Origin: Croceimicrobium sp965658275
Lineage (GTDB): Bacteria; Bacteroidota; Bacteroidia; Flavobacteriales; Schleiferiaceae
Assembly: GCA_965658275.1 (NCBI GenBank)
Contig: CBFHRN010000090.1
Coordinates: forward strand, 1-6,446
Length of the DNA stretch: 6,446 bases
Direction: 5' to 3'
Below the pieces are notes generated by a model. That model did not search any database, had not been told where the DNA came from, and saw nothing but the letters and a program-made list of their open reading frames with translations. The translations under genes were made by a program, and so were the position numbers. Of this stretch, positions 1 to 6,446 are shown one piece after another. Position 1 is the stretch's first letter; every line of letters starts with the position of its first letter.

Positions 1-1
1 A

Positions 2-901
2 ATAGACACTAAAGCACTTCAATTTTTCCAATCAGGGGAAGGCAAAGACTTGGAAAAGGCCTATCAAGAAGCTCGACGGAATTACCTTTACCAATACCTC
101 CCGGAAGCCTTTAATTGGTCGGCATGGTACCATGATTTCGACCATGAGTACAAGAATCGTTACGAAAAGCTTAAACTCAATGAGGGTTCGTTTCGAAAGC
201 ATTTTAATGCCTTCCGTGCTTTGTTGGAAGTAGAAGTGGCGCATGGTCGAAAGTTTCAGTCGCAGATAGGACGACTCATCCAGCAAGAAGATTGGGTCGC
301 TTTAGAAGGTCGTTTGGATAAAGCACAATCCTATTTTCAGCCCAAGCTTAAAAAGATGCTCGAAATTATAGCGCAATTAGGCGCTGATTATGAGGCTTTA
401 AGTCGCACCAAAAGCATTGTAAGCTGGCTGGAGCTTCTACTTACCGATGGTTTGGATGCATATCTGAAATTAGAATCCTTGGCCAGCTATTGGAGTTATT
501 TCCGTGGAATAGATAGCAAACTTAATTTTAATCCAAGCCAGGCACGCGAGAATCTACTGAGGGATATTAAATCCACTATAGTAGCTCCTAAACCCAAAGC
601 CAAAGCGCTTAAGAAAGGGGAGACTTATACCCTCACTTATGAGATGTTGGAGCAAGGTTTAAAACCCGCTGAAATTGCCAGAGAAAGGAAGTTGACGCTT
701 TCTACGATTTACCGGCATTGTTTGCGTGGTTTGGAAGAAGAAATCCTGGAGGCAAGTCAGATTATTACTGAAGACATGCAGCTTAAAATGTTGCCCTTAT
801 ATCAGAAGGCGGACTCTAAAGCGGTAAAGGATCTTTGGCGGAAGCATCCAGATTTCACTTATGAGGAGTGGCGGGTATTCTCGGCCATCCAAAATCAATA
901 A
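2..901 (+). CDS. C-terminal part of a probable PIF1/RecQ-like helicase with a helix-turn-helix tail (5' partial)
   Basis: The reading frame is open from the left edge to a TAA at 899-901 and gives 299 visible residues. A TTG at 50-52 could be read as a start, but the codons before it (from 2) continue the same kind of protein sequence and no ribosome site precedes it, so I treat the gene as truncated by the window. The last ~95 residues (about 205-296) are a helix-turn-helix domain: a Lys-rich linker is followed by a segment with GLKPAEIA, then LTLSTIYRH as the recognition helix, then a terminal part with FTYEEWRVF. That pattern matches the HTH_40 family (helicase C-terminal HTH), which in Bacteroidota sits at the end of cytoplasmic PIF1- or RecQ-type DNA helicases. 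Residues ~17-190 are charged, aromatic-rich and predicted helical, as in the region after the motor domains of such proteins. The ATPase motifs themselves would lie outside the window, so the helicase role is inferred. The HTH call is the firmer part. The gene ends at the shared terminator and converges on the large surface-protein gene. Confidence 0.72.
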   Translation: MDTKALQFFQSGEGKDLEKAYQEARRNYLYQYLPEAFNWSAWYHDFDHEYKNRYEKLKLNEGSFRKHFNAFRALLEVEVAHGRKFQSQIGRLIQQEDWVALEGRLDKAQSYFQPKLKKMLEIIAQLGADYEALSRTKSIVSWLELLLTDGLDAYLKLESLASYWSYFRGIDSKLNFNPSQARENLLRDIKSTIVAPKPKAKALKKGETYTLTYEMLEQGLKPAEIARERKLTLSTIYRHCLRGLEEEILEASQIITEDMQLKMLPLYQKADSKAVKDLWRKHPDFTYEEWRVFSAIQNQ

Positions 902-910
902 TTCACCAAT

Positions 911-945
911 AAAAAAACCCCGACCAAATGGCCGGGGTTTCTTTT
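911..945. terminator. Bidirectional intrinsic terminator between convergent genes
   Basis: The arms AAACCCCG (915-922) and CGGGGTTT (933-940) are perfectly complementary. Inside them, CC (924-925) can pair with GG (930-931) across one A/C mismatch, leaving a four-base AAAT loop. The + strand has a T-rich tail (938-945). The A run at 911-917 becomes a U tail for transcripts from the - strand. The hairpin lies 9 bases after the + strand stop and 16 bases after the - strand stop (counted on its own strand), so it is well placed to end both genes. No other feature is seen in the 60-base gap. Confidence 0.9.
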
Positions 946-961
946 ATCATTCAGGTGAAGA

Positions 962-1231
962 TTACTTCACACTTAGTCGTCTGCGAGCTACAAGATCTCC
1001 GGATTGAACCTCGATCATGTAGATGCCAGTGGCAAGCTGACTCACATCTAAACGATGCTCGAACATACTGCCATTAGCTCTCTCAGTAGTGTTAATCACT
1101 TCACGGCCTTGAGCATCCAATAAGCGGATCACTGCGTCTCCACTACCTACGGCATCAAAGCTGATGTTTACACTGTAGTTAGCAGGGTTAGGATATACGC
1201 TTAAGCTGCGGCTGATTGGATTGTCTTCTAA
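962..1231 (-). other. Type IX secretion C-terminal sorting domain (type A)
   Basis: The last 89 residues carry the hallmarks of the Por/T9SS type A sorting domain: SVYPNPAN near the start (the YPNPA box), then a strand with RLLDAQGREV, then LATGIYMIEV, and a basic end (RRRLSVK). In characterised Bacteroidota this domain takes the protein from the periplasm through the outer-membrane T9SS and is usually removed by the PorU sortase as the product is attached to the cell surface or released. It is the only strongly basic patch in an otherwise acidic to neutral protein, which fits a separate signal. Confidence 0.95.
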
Positions 1232-4200
1232 GCCAACATTAACGTTGGTGGTGAAGGTGGCCGTATCAGAACCACAAGCATTCGTTACTATCAAGGTAAT
1301 GGTGTAGCTTCCGTTACCGGTATAAACACTTGTATCGATTACCGCGGTAGAGCTTGCGCCATTACCGAAGTTCCACTGGTATCCATTAGCATTAGTAGAA
1401 GCTGATGCATCTACGTATACTTCATAAACACCATTTACGATGGCACTATCAATCGTGAAGCTAGCCACTGGTTGTGGAGCATTAGCTGTAGTACCGTTAA
1501 CCATGATATAACCACTAGTATCTGCGGAACAAGTATCTGCGATGTAAATATCGTAGGCTGTTGCAGGGTTTAAACCGGTGATTACGTAAGGAGCAGTAAC
1601 TACGCTTGTCATGGTACCGTTACCAAGAGTAAATCCAGCAGGACCGTACTCGATTAAGGACCCTCCACTGTAAGAGTTCCAGTCTACCTCAATGCTATCA
1701 CAACCAACATTGCTGGTTACCATCGCTGAGTCAGGGTCTGGACAGGCTCCAGCACAGCTGGTCATAAAGCTTGCCAAGGTATCACCAGTACTGGTTGAAC
1801 CACTTGCTAGGTAAGTAGCAATGATTGCACCCGTAGGATCTTTAACATCTAGGCCGATTTCACTTGCCCAAGAACCTTGGTTTGTTAATACCACATCCGT
1901 GGTAAACATATCACAAAGGTCAATTGAGTCAAGGAATAAGGAGCCAGTGGTAAAGTTGCTTCCCATCTTACCAACTTCGATTCCGTTTTGATAAATAGTG
2001 ATTTCACCACCATTCCATCCATCACCAAAGGTGTCTTTTAGGTCAAAGTAATAAGTACACTTGGCGCTAGCCATACAGATATCGGTACTCATAGTAACAG
2101 GACCTGCTACAACTGAAGTATCACCTGCGCTACAAATTTCGCGCACGTATACGTCGTAATTGGTAGCCGATGTTAAACCGGTAATGGTGTAAGGATTAGT
2201 AGTTACAACCACTGCAGTTCCACCTCCTGGGGTAAATCCTACGGGTCCGTATTCAATTTCCCAGCTAGAACCGGTTCCATTGGCCGTCCAAGAAACGTCA
2301 ATAGTGGTAAGGTTTTTAGCAGATTGGATTAATCCTGTAGGACGAGGACAGCTAGCCGCTTGTTGCACACGGAAATCATCAATGGAGATGTCACCTGTAA
2401 AGGAAGTACCACGGTATCCTTCAAAGATGAAGGTGTATACACCTGGGGTAAGTCCGGTTAAAGGAACATTACGCTGTAAAAATGGATCCGATTGAGCTAC
2501 TTGCTGCTGACCGATAATACTATCAATTGCAGTGCGAGTTCCAGTAGCATCCTCAGCTAAAACCACCAACTTATTGATAGTTGCACCGTGCATATGATAC
2601 CAGTACTCAATCTCGGCAGTACCGCTAAGGGTACTAATGTCGATTGGAGGGGAGATTAACTCCGCAGGACCTACGTTAGAGGTCGAGGTTTCCAAGAACA
2701 TGTATACCCCACCCGGTGTGTTAGGAGTGGTAGCATCGAATAATGGACCTGTACCGAAACTGTTTTCGTTGGCACCTGAGGCATCCTCTGATTCCCATCG
2801 AGTATCGAAAGTGGTTACGTTGGTTGTCCAACAGTTTTCCCAACCCGCAGGAGTGCCTTGGGCAATACCTAAGCTGATACCACTAAAGTTGGTGTAGTAT
2901 GGTGCTGGATTGCTAGCGGCACATAGTGTGCTGAAGCAGAATGGCCCTCTCCAATAACTCGTATCTCCAGGAGTACAAATCTTGCGTACCCAGTAACAGT
3001 AGCCTGTTCCTGAAGTTAAGCCGGTTAGGTTAGCCGTTTGACCACCTTGAGTTACTCTTGAGTTGTTAGGGTCACCAAATGGGTTAATACCATATTCGAT
3101 TTCATAGGTACCACCACTGCTTGGGCTTGTCCAGCTAAGGGTAGCACTAGAGTCAGTGATACTAGTAGCATCTAAGCTATCAGGACGAATACAAGTTGGG
3201 ATAACTTCATAGTTCACATCATCAATATAGAAGGTCTTAAAAGTACCTGCTAAATCATGTGCAAATACAAAGTACTTATCGGTACCATTATAACCATTAG
3301 CCGTAGTAAACTCGGTGGTGTATTCGGTCATGGCACCATTGTTTAATGCAAAGGTGTCCAATGGATTGAAGGTGCTTGTATCTAAAGGATTAGCCATCGT
3401 ACCCACTACTACCGAAGGAGGTAGGAAGGTGGTATTTGTTCTGGCATAGAAGCGTACCCGTTTGTCACCTGCATCTAAATCACGAGTACGTGGAGAGATG
3501 AACAGTAAGTCATTGTTGGTAACGTTGCTGTTATCGAATTCAATAACATTAGGTAAGGAATTCGGCTGGTTGAAAGTGCTATTTTGAACGGTAACTCCAG
3601 AGAAGTTACTGGTTGCAAAAGAAGCATCTTCATAGCTTGAGAAACAGCCGAGGTCTTTTCCAGGACCCGTTAAGGCATCAAAGTTATTGAAGTACGGTGC
3701 GAAAATGGTCTGACACTGAGTTTTGAAACATTCGGGTCCAACCCAAATACTGGTATCACCAGGTGCACAAATTTCGCGTACCCAGAAACAGTAATCAGTA
3801 CCCGACATTAAGCCACTTATAGTAGCAGTGTCATTGCTGACAATCGTAGAGCTGTTACCAGCCGCACCAAAGGCACCTGTACCATATTCAATTTCGAAAG
3901 TACCAGTGCTACCCGAGAATGGATTGAAAGTAACTTCAGCACTCATACTGTCCACTGAAAGAACCGCAAGGTTACTTACTTCTGGACAAGTAGGAATCGT
4001 CTCATAGCTAAGATCATCAATAAGGACAGCACGGAAAGTTGCTTCTTGACCATGTGCAATCGCAAAGAATTGATCGGTACCATTATAGCCATTAGCAGTA
4101 GTTAAATTAACCACGTATCTCGTGAAGGCCGTACCATCAACATTAATAGTGTCAATAGGATTAAATGTAGAGGCATTAGTACCATCAGACATGGTTCCCA

Positions 4201-6446
4201 CTACAACACTAAAGGAAGGAGTGGCAGCGAATAATCCTCGTGAATAGAATACCAAACGTTTATCACCCGCTGTTAAATCCGTCGTAGGAGGAGAAACAAG
4301 CATTAATGGTGAGGTATTGTTATTAGAGTTGTCCAGCTCTACATAGTTAGGGGTAGAGAATGGATTGTAGAAGGTACTGTTTTGAATAGTTACACCTACA
4401 AAGGTTGAAGTATTAAAGGTAGCATCCTCTATACCGGTAAAGCAACCCAAATCCTTAGACTGAGCGGTCAAACCATCCCAATCCTCAAAATAAGGAGCAG
4501 AAATAGGTGAACATGGTGTACAGAACTGGAATGGTCCTGCCCAAGCTGAAGTATCGCCAGGCTGACAAACCGTACGTACCAAGAACTCATAACAAGTAAA
4601 TGGAGATAGAGTATCTACCACAACACCTGAAGTGGTGCTAAAGCCTAAAGCTCCACCCGTACTGTTAGTTCCTTGGTAGAAACCAGAAGGACCGAACCAG
4701 TATTGGAAGTTGCTAGCGCTAGCAGAACCTGCCCAGTTTAAGGTAGCGGTAGTGTCAAATACACCACTCACGTTTAAGCCACCAGGTAAAGGACAAGCTA
4801 CCGCTTCTAGTGTGATATCATCTAAAGTGTAACCATCACAACAAGTAGTGCTAAAGCCAATGCTCTGACCTTCTTCGTCAAAACGAATCTGAGTAGTAGC
4901 ACCTACAGTTTGACCTGCTAAGCCTAATGGCGCAACAATGTCTAAACCGATAATTGAATCATAAGATCCAGAGGTAGTATTGTTAAGGCTGGCTAATTCC
5001 ACCCAAGTATCAGAAACACTTCCACGAGCATATACTTTATTACCTGGACGAGAAGTAGTAGTATGACGCATCCAGTAGAAACTTAACTCGATACCCGCAG
5101 CAGCAGTGTAGTTGGATAAGTCTACGGTCATTATAGAACTCTGAATTTCCGGGGTCGAAACAAAGCTCGTGCGGTCCATGGTTAAAGCCTGGGTGCCACC
5201 GCGTGGATGCGTAGCACTCGCCTGTAAACGGAACTGAGAGTTACCCGAAACTGGATTTAAGGACCAGAAATATCCCGTATTACACAAGTAATCTTGTGCG
5301 GTAAAGGTTGGCCCTTGTGTATAAGTTTCAAAGTCTTCTGTTAAAGGCAATACAGCTGGAGTAGTAATAGCACAAGCTGTAGCTGCTGTTAAGAACACTG
5401 GTAAACTTGCTGTACCACCGGAACAACTATCGATTAAGATAAAGTCGTAAGAAGTCTGAGCCGTTAAACCAGTGATGGTTAAGGTAGAATCGGTGGTGCC
5501 TACTACAGTACCTGAGCCAGCCGTAAGTGGGCTAGGACCATACTCGATGCTAAAGTTAGTTCCAGCGCCTGGGTCCCAAGCTAAACCGATAGAGTCAGCT
5601 GTGGCAAAGGCTGTGACGAAATTGGTGGAACGGGCACAAATTTCTTCTTGTACCAATACGTTGTCAATAACCCACCACCAGGCCCAAACACCATTGTCTT
5701 TATAAACAAAGCGAACCTGTAAGCTGTCGTTAGCATACTGAGTGATATCAATTTTTTGATGATCTGGGCTACCGAAAGCACCTACATCTTGCGTGTTTTG
5801 AGTCAATACATTCACCCAAGAAGTACCATTCCAAATGTCTACTTCCGCATTAGAACCTAAGTGGTTGTAGTATTGATCGAACTCCAAATAAAGAGTACCC
5901 GTAATATTACTTGCATCGATATAGGCTGAAGTTAATTCTTCATCCATCGTTACACCACCAGAACCAGCGGCATCTGAATCGGCTTCTACCCAACCTGGAG
6001 AAGCGTCAAGTGCTGTACCCGTTGTGGTGGTAGTAGTATTAGCTGAAGTAGCGTGAATCCATGTGGCTGAAGTTGTTCCGCCATCGGTTACCACAAAACA
6101 TCCTAAACCAAGATCAAAGTTCTCGGAATAAGGTAAGCTCTGCGTTAAACATAAAGTACATACCGTGAAAGGACCAGACCAAATGGAATAGCCATTACCA
6201 CCTGCAGTACAATCGGTGCGTAAGTAAACATCGTAACAAGAAGCGTTACTAAGACCAGTGATAGTACCAGTTCCTGAAGTTGTAACACCAGTGGTACCAG
6301 TTCCTTGGGTAAATCCAACAGGACCCCACTCGTATTGTACTGAATTGCCACCGCTATTGTAAGTGAAAGTAGCGGTAGTAATACCTACGGTACTTAAGGC
6401 GATGTTCGTTAATTGAGGACAAGCCGGAATGGGCTCGTAAGCGAAG
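962..6446 (-). CDS. Giant T9SS-secreted multidomain surface protein with FN3, MAM-like and PKD modules (5' partial)
   Basis: One uninterrupted frame runs from the right edge to a TAA at 962-964, giving 1827 visible residues. Residue 1 is encoded at 6443-6445. The GTG at 6092-6094 is internal: upstream codons in the same frame encode a full FN3 module and the end of a previous module (AYEPIPACP), the same junction style seen later (YETIPTCP). Visible order by residue: module tail 1-8; FN3-1 9-99; sandwich A 100-269; FN3-2 270-358; sandwich B 359-550; FN3-3 551-645; C1 646-819; FN3-4 820-911; C2 912-1084; FN3-5 1085-1175; MAM 1176-1365; FN3-6 1366-1457; GDGWNGG module 1458-1567; FN3-7 1568-1655; PKD 1656-1738; T9SS sorting domain 1739-1827. 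Composition is rich in Thr, Ser, Gly, Asn and Asp and poor in Lys and Arg, as in exported proteins. The signal peptide should lie beyond the window. No catalytic motif is visible. Adhesion, gliding or matrix function is inferred from the architecture; an N-terminal enzyme domain outside the window cannot be excluded. Confidence 0.93.
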   Translation of the reverse strand, partial: FAYEPIPACPQLTNIALSTVGITTATFTYNSGGNSVQYEWGPVGFTQGTGTTGVTTSGTGTITGLSNASCYDVYLRTDCTAGGNGYSIWSGPFTVCTLCLTQSLPYSENFDLGLGCFVVTDGGTTSATWIHATSANTTTTTTGTALDASPGWVEADSDAAGSGGVTMDEELTSAYIDASNITGTLYLEFDQYYNHLGSNAEVDIWNGTSWVNVLTQNTQDVGAFGSPDHQKIDITQYANDSLQVRFVYKDNGVWAWWWVIDNVLVQEEICARSTNFVTAFATADSIGLAWDPGAGTNFSIEYGPSPLTAGSGTVVGTTDSTLTITGLTAQTSYDFILIDSCSGGTASLPVFLTAATACAITTPAVLPLTEDFETYTQGPTFTAQDYLCNTGYFWSLNPVSGNSQFRLQASATHPRGGTQALTMDRTSFVSTPEIQSSIMTVDLSNYTAAAGIELSFYWMRHTTTSRPGNKVYARGSVSDTWVELASLNNTTSGSYDSIIGLDIVAPLGLAGQTVGATTQIRFDEEGQSIGFSTTCCDGYTLDDITLEAVACPLPGGLNVSGVFDTTATLNWAGSASASNFQYWFGPSGFYQGTNSTGGALGFSTTSGVVVDTLSPFTCYEFLVRTVCQPGDTSAWAGPFQFCTPCSPISAPYFEDWDGLTAQSKDLGCFTGIEDATFNTSTFVGVTIQNSTFYNPFSTPNYVELDNSNNNTSPLMLVSPPTTDLTAGDKRLVFYSRGLFAATPSFSVVVGTMSDGTNASTFNPIDTINVDGTAFTRYVVNLTTANGYNGTDQFFAIAHGQEATFRAVLIDDLSYETIPTCPEVSNLAVLSVDSMSAEVTFNPFSGSTGTFEIEYGTGAFGAAGNSSTIVSNDTATISGLMSGTDYCFWVREICAPGDTSIWVGPECFKTQCQTIFAPYFNNFDALTGPGKDLGCFSSYEDASFATSNFSGVTVQNSTFNQPNSLPNVIEFDNSNVTNNDLLFISPRTRDLDAGDKRVRFYARTNTTFLPPSVVVGTMANPLDTSTFNPLDTFALNNGAMTEYTTEFTTANGYNGTDKYFVFAHDLAGTFKTFYIDDVNYEVIPTCIRPDSLDATSITDSSATLSWTSPSSGGTYEIEYGINPFGDPNNSRVTQGGQTANLTGLTSGTGYCYWVRKICTPGDTSYWRGPFCFSTLCAASNPAPYYTNFSGISLGIAQGTPAGWENCWTTNVTTFDTRWESEDASGANENSFGTGPLFDATTPNTPGGVYMFLETSTSNVGPAELISPPIDISTLSGTAEIEYWYHMHGATINKLVVLAEDATGTRTAIDSIIGQQQVAQSDPFLQRNVPLTGLTPGVYTFIFEGYRGTSFTGDISIDDFRVQQAASCPRPTGLIQSAKNLTTIDVSWTANGTGSSWEIEYGPVGFTPGGGTAVVVTTNPYTITGLTSATNYDVYVREICSAGDTSVVAGPVTMSTDICMASAKCTYYFDLKDTFGDGWNGGEITIYQNGIEVGKMGSNFTTGSLFLDSIDLCDMFTTDVVLTNQGSWASEIGLDVKDPTGAIIATYLASGSTSTGDTLASFMTSCAGACPDPDSAMVTSNVGCDSIEVDWNSYSGGSLIEYGPAGFTLGNGTMTSVVTAPYVITGLNPATAYDIYIADTCSADTSGYIMVNGTTANAPQPVASFTIDSAIVNGVYEVYVDASASTNANGYQWNFGNGASSTAVIDTSVYTGNGSYTITLIVTNACGSDTATFTTNVNVGLEDNPISRSLSVYPNPANYSVNISFDAVGSGDAVIRLLDAQGREVINTTERANGSMFEHRLDVSQLATGIYMIEVQSGDLVARRRLSVK
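1232..1480 (-). other. PKD-like domain
   Basis: Residues 1656-1738 read as a PKD beta-sandwich. They open with PVASFTID, carry YVDASAST in the second strand, then the central YQWNFGNG box (WNFGNG at 1358-1375), and end with GSYTITLIVTNACGSDT. The usual core is WDFGDG; here both Asp are Asn. The domain probably acts as a spacer just before the sorting signal, a common place for PKD domains in T9SS cargo. Confidence 0.85.
1745..2074 (-). other. GDGWNGG module, family not securely identified
   Basis: Residues 1458-1567 open with a Cys-rich CTYYFDL strand and the box DTFGDGWNGG (2006-2035), followed by EITIYQNG. Later parts hold LCDMF, a strand beginning DVVLTNQG, and a closing Cys pair (SCAGAC). 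Boxes of the D-x-F-GDGWNG type recur in Bacteroidota secreted proteins as part of small beta-sandwich domains. The dense Asp, Asn and Gly content would suit a calcium-binding loop, but that is inference. I do not assign a named family. Confidence 0.6.
2351..2920 (-). other. MAM-like domain
   Basis: Residues 1176-1365 follow the MAM (meprin/A5/mu) pattern well: a PYYTNF opening, a Trp-rich early part (PAGWENCW, then RWESED), a GTGP segment, GGVYMFLETS, AELISPPIDIS, then IEYWYHMHGA, a LVVLAED strand, and a closing FEGYRG with GDISIDDF. MAM domains are extracellular jelly-roll folds involved in adhesion and protein contacts. It is the best match to a named family among the sandwich modules of this protein. 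Confidence 0.85.
3194..3712 (-). repeat. Duplicated sandwich module, copy C2
   Basis: Residues 912-1084 are the second copy of a module about 173 residues long. Landmarks shared with C1 in the same order are APYF, KDLGCF, GVT followed by QNSTF, DNSN, AGDKR, VVVGTM, STFNP, TANGYNGTD and IDD followed by IPTC. About half of the positions look identical by eye. The opening and the closing IDD resemble MAM/lectin-like sandwiches, but the middle lacks the MAM Trp pattern, so I call it only a jelly-roll-like module. Confidence 0.8.
3989..4510 (-). repeat. Duplicated sandwich module, copy C1
   Basis: Residues 646-819 are the first copy of the C module (174 residues) and share the landmark series with the copy at 3194-3712. 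The match extends to DNA: GGTACCATTATA followed by CCATTAG-like sequence occurs near 3281 and again near 4076, about 795 bases apart, which equals one FN3 plus C unit. The FN3 between them (3713-3988) and the next (2921-3193) are also alike, so the duplicated unit is probably C plus FN3. Confidence 0.8.
4796..5371 (-). other. Sandwich module B (MAM/lectin-like) with adjacent cysteines
   Basis: Residues 359-550, about 190 long. The module opens with LPLTEDFETY, has GYFWSLNP and a GGTQALTMD strand, then IELSFYWMRH (the FWY-type strand seen in MAM-like domains), VYARGS with WVELAS, and ends with TTCCDGYTLDDI before the next FN3. It is a jelly-roll-like extracellular module by pattern. The adjacent Cys pair (4838-4843) lies just before the closing strand. 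Confidence 0.65.
5639..6148 (-). other. Sandwich module A (MAM-like) with a WAWWW segment
   Basis: Residues 100-269. It opens with LPYSENFD and LGCF, has a Thr-rich loop (six Thr in a row), YIDASN, LYLEFDQYYNH, WNGTSWVNV, a DITQYAND segment and QVRFVYKD, and closes with VWAWWWVIDNVLV. Strand order (opening FD, central LEFDQYY, closing IDNV) is that of the extracellular MAM-like sandwiches common in T9SS cargo. The GTG that could be mistaken for a start lies inside this module, after its opening strand, which argues against it being the real start. Confidence 0.65.

Larger units (their letters stand above)
1481..6421 (-). repeat. Seven interspersed FN3 modules with Cys-bounded ends
   Basis: Seven copies of about 90 residues occupy 6149-6421, 5372-5638, 4511-4795, 3713-3988, 2921-3193, 2075-2350 and 1481-1744; other modules lie between them. 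A typical copy opens with Cys-Pro, has a Trp- or Phe-containing strand B, an IEYGP-like strand C with GF and G-rich turn, then ITGL plus a Tyr (the FN3 TGL-T-Y box), an aromatic strand ending in a Cys, and closes with GDTS, W, GP and a final Cys. Copy 2 (5372-5638) opens CARS and lacks the GDTS/GP end; copy 7 also has a divergent end and no closing Cys. The GDTS and Cys signature is shared mostly by copies 3 to 6. Individual FN3 calls are by pattern and edges are set at the boundary cysteines, so they may be off by a few residues. Confidence 0.85.

Noticed and set aside
32..286. 84-codon - strand frame under the helicase-tail gene
   Set aside because: It lies opposite a well-supported coding region, has no recognisable domain or ribosome site, and its sequence is what an antisense frame would give.
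902..961. Possible small RNA or promoter in the intergenic gap
   Set aside because: The gap is 60 bases, is fully explained by a bidirectional terminator, and lies between two 3' ends where no promoter is expected.
2280..2897. Two + strand open frames (2280-2495 and 2637-2897) inside the giant gene
   Set aside because: Both are antisense to the MAM and FN3 modules of the large gene and show no domain or start signal of their own.
3200..4510. Repeats as a possible insertion element or CRISPR-like array
   Set aside because: The repeated DNA stays in frame, encodes homologous protein modules, and has no inverted ends, transposase or spacer pattern.
5472..5781. Overlapping + and - strand open frames within modules A and FN3-2
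   Set aside because: The main frame encodes clear FN3 and MAM-like sequence here; the alternative frames are low-complexity by-products.
6007..6048. GTGGTGGTAGTAGTA-like short triplet run as a possible microsatellite
   Set aside because: It encodes the Thr run of module A in frame, is short and imperfect, and needs no other explanation.
6145..6351. 68-codon - strand frame near the right edge with a hydrophobic look
   Set aside because: The frame of the giant gene continues through this stretch and encodes a full FN3 module; the hydrophobic product is the shifted reading of Thr/Val-rich codons.

Overview
The window looks like chromosomal DNA from a member of the Bacteroidota, most likely a marine or environmental Flavobacteriia/Cryomorphaceae-like lineage (the rank below phylum is a guess). 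The phylum call rests on a C-terminal type IX secretion (T9SS, Por) sorting domain, which is confined to that phylum, and on a chain of FN3, MAM-like and PKD modules typical of its secreted proteins. GC content is moderate by eye.

Layout: two convergent genes, both cut by the window edges. On the + strand (2-901) is the 3' end of a gene whose product ends in a helix-turn-helix domain of the kind found at the C terminus of Bacteroidota PIF1/RecQ-type helicases. Its frame stays open to the left edge, so no start is visible. A 60-bp intergenic gap (902-961) holds a GC-rich hairpin flanked by A and T runs, which should end transcription from both sides. On the - strand (962-6446) is one very long open frame of 1827 visible codons. 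It encodes a surface or secreted multidomain protein and also runs off the window. The GTG at 6092-6094 is not its start, because the same frame continues upstream through a further complete FN3 module and the tail of another module.

The large protein alternates regularly. Seven FN3 modules, usually opening with Cys-Pro and closing on a Cys, are separated by beta-sandwich (MAM/lectin-like) modules. Two of the separating modules (C1 and C2) are clear duplicates of each other. The order from the visible N-terminal end is FN3-1, A, FN3-2, B, FN3-3, C1, FN3-4, C2, FN3-5, MAM, FN3-6, a GDGWNGG module, FN3-7, PKD, T9SS sorting domain. No catalytic domain is visible. The likely role is adhesion or surface display, though an enzyme domain could lie upstream of the window.

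The two genes show no functional link and appear to be chance convergent neighbours. I see no RNA gene, mobile element, CRISPR array or promoter. I found no convincing new multi-gene system; the points worth a second look concern the architecture and unusual modules of the large protein.
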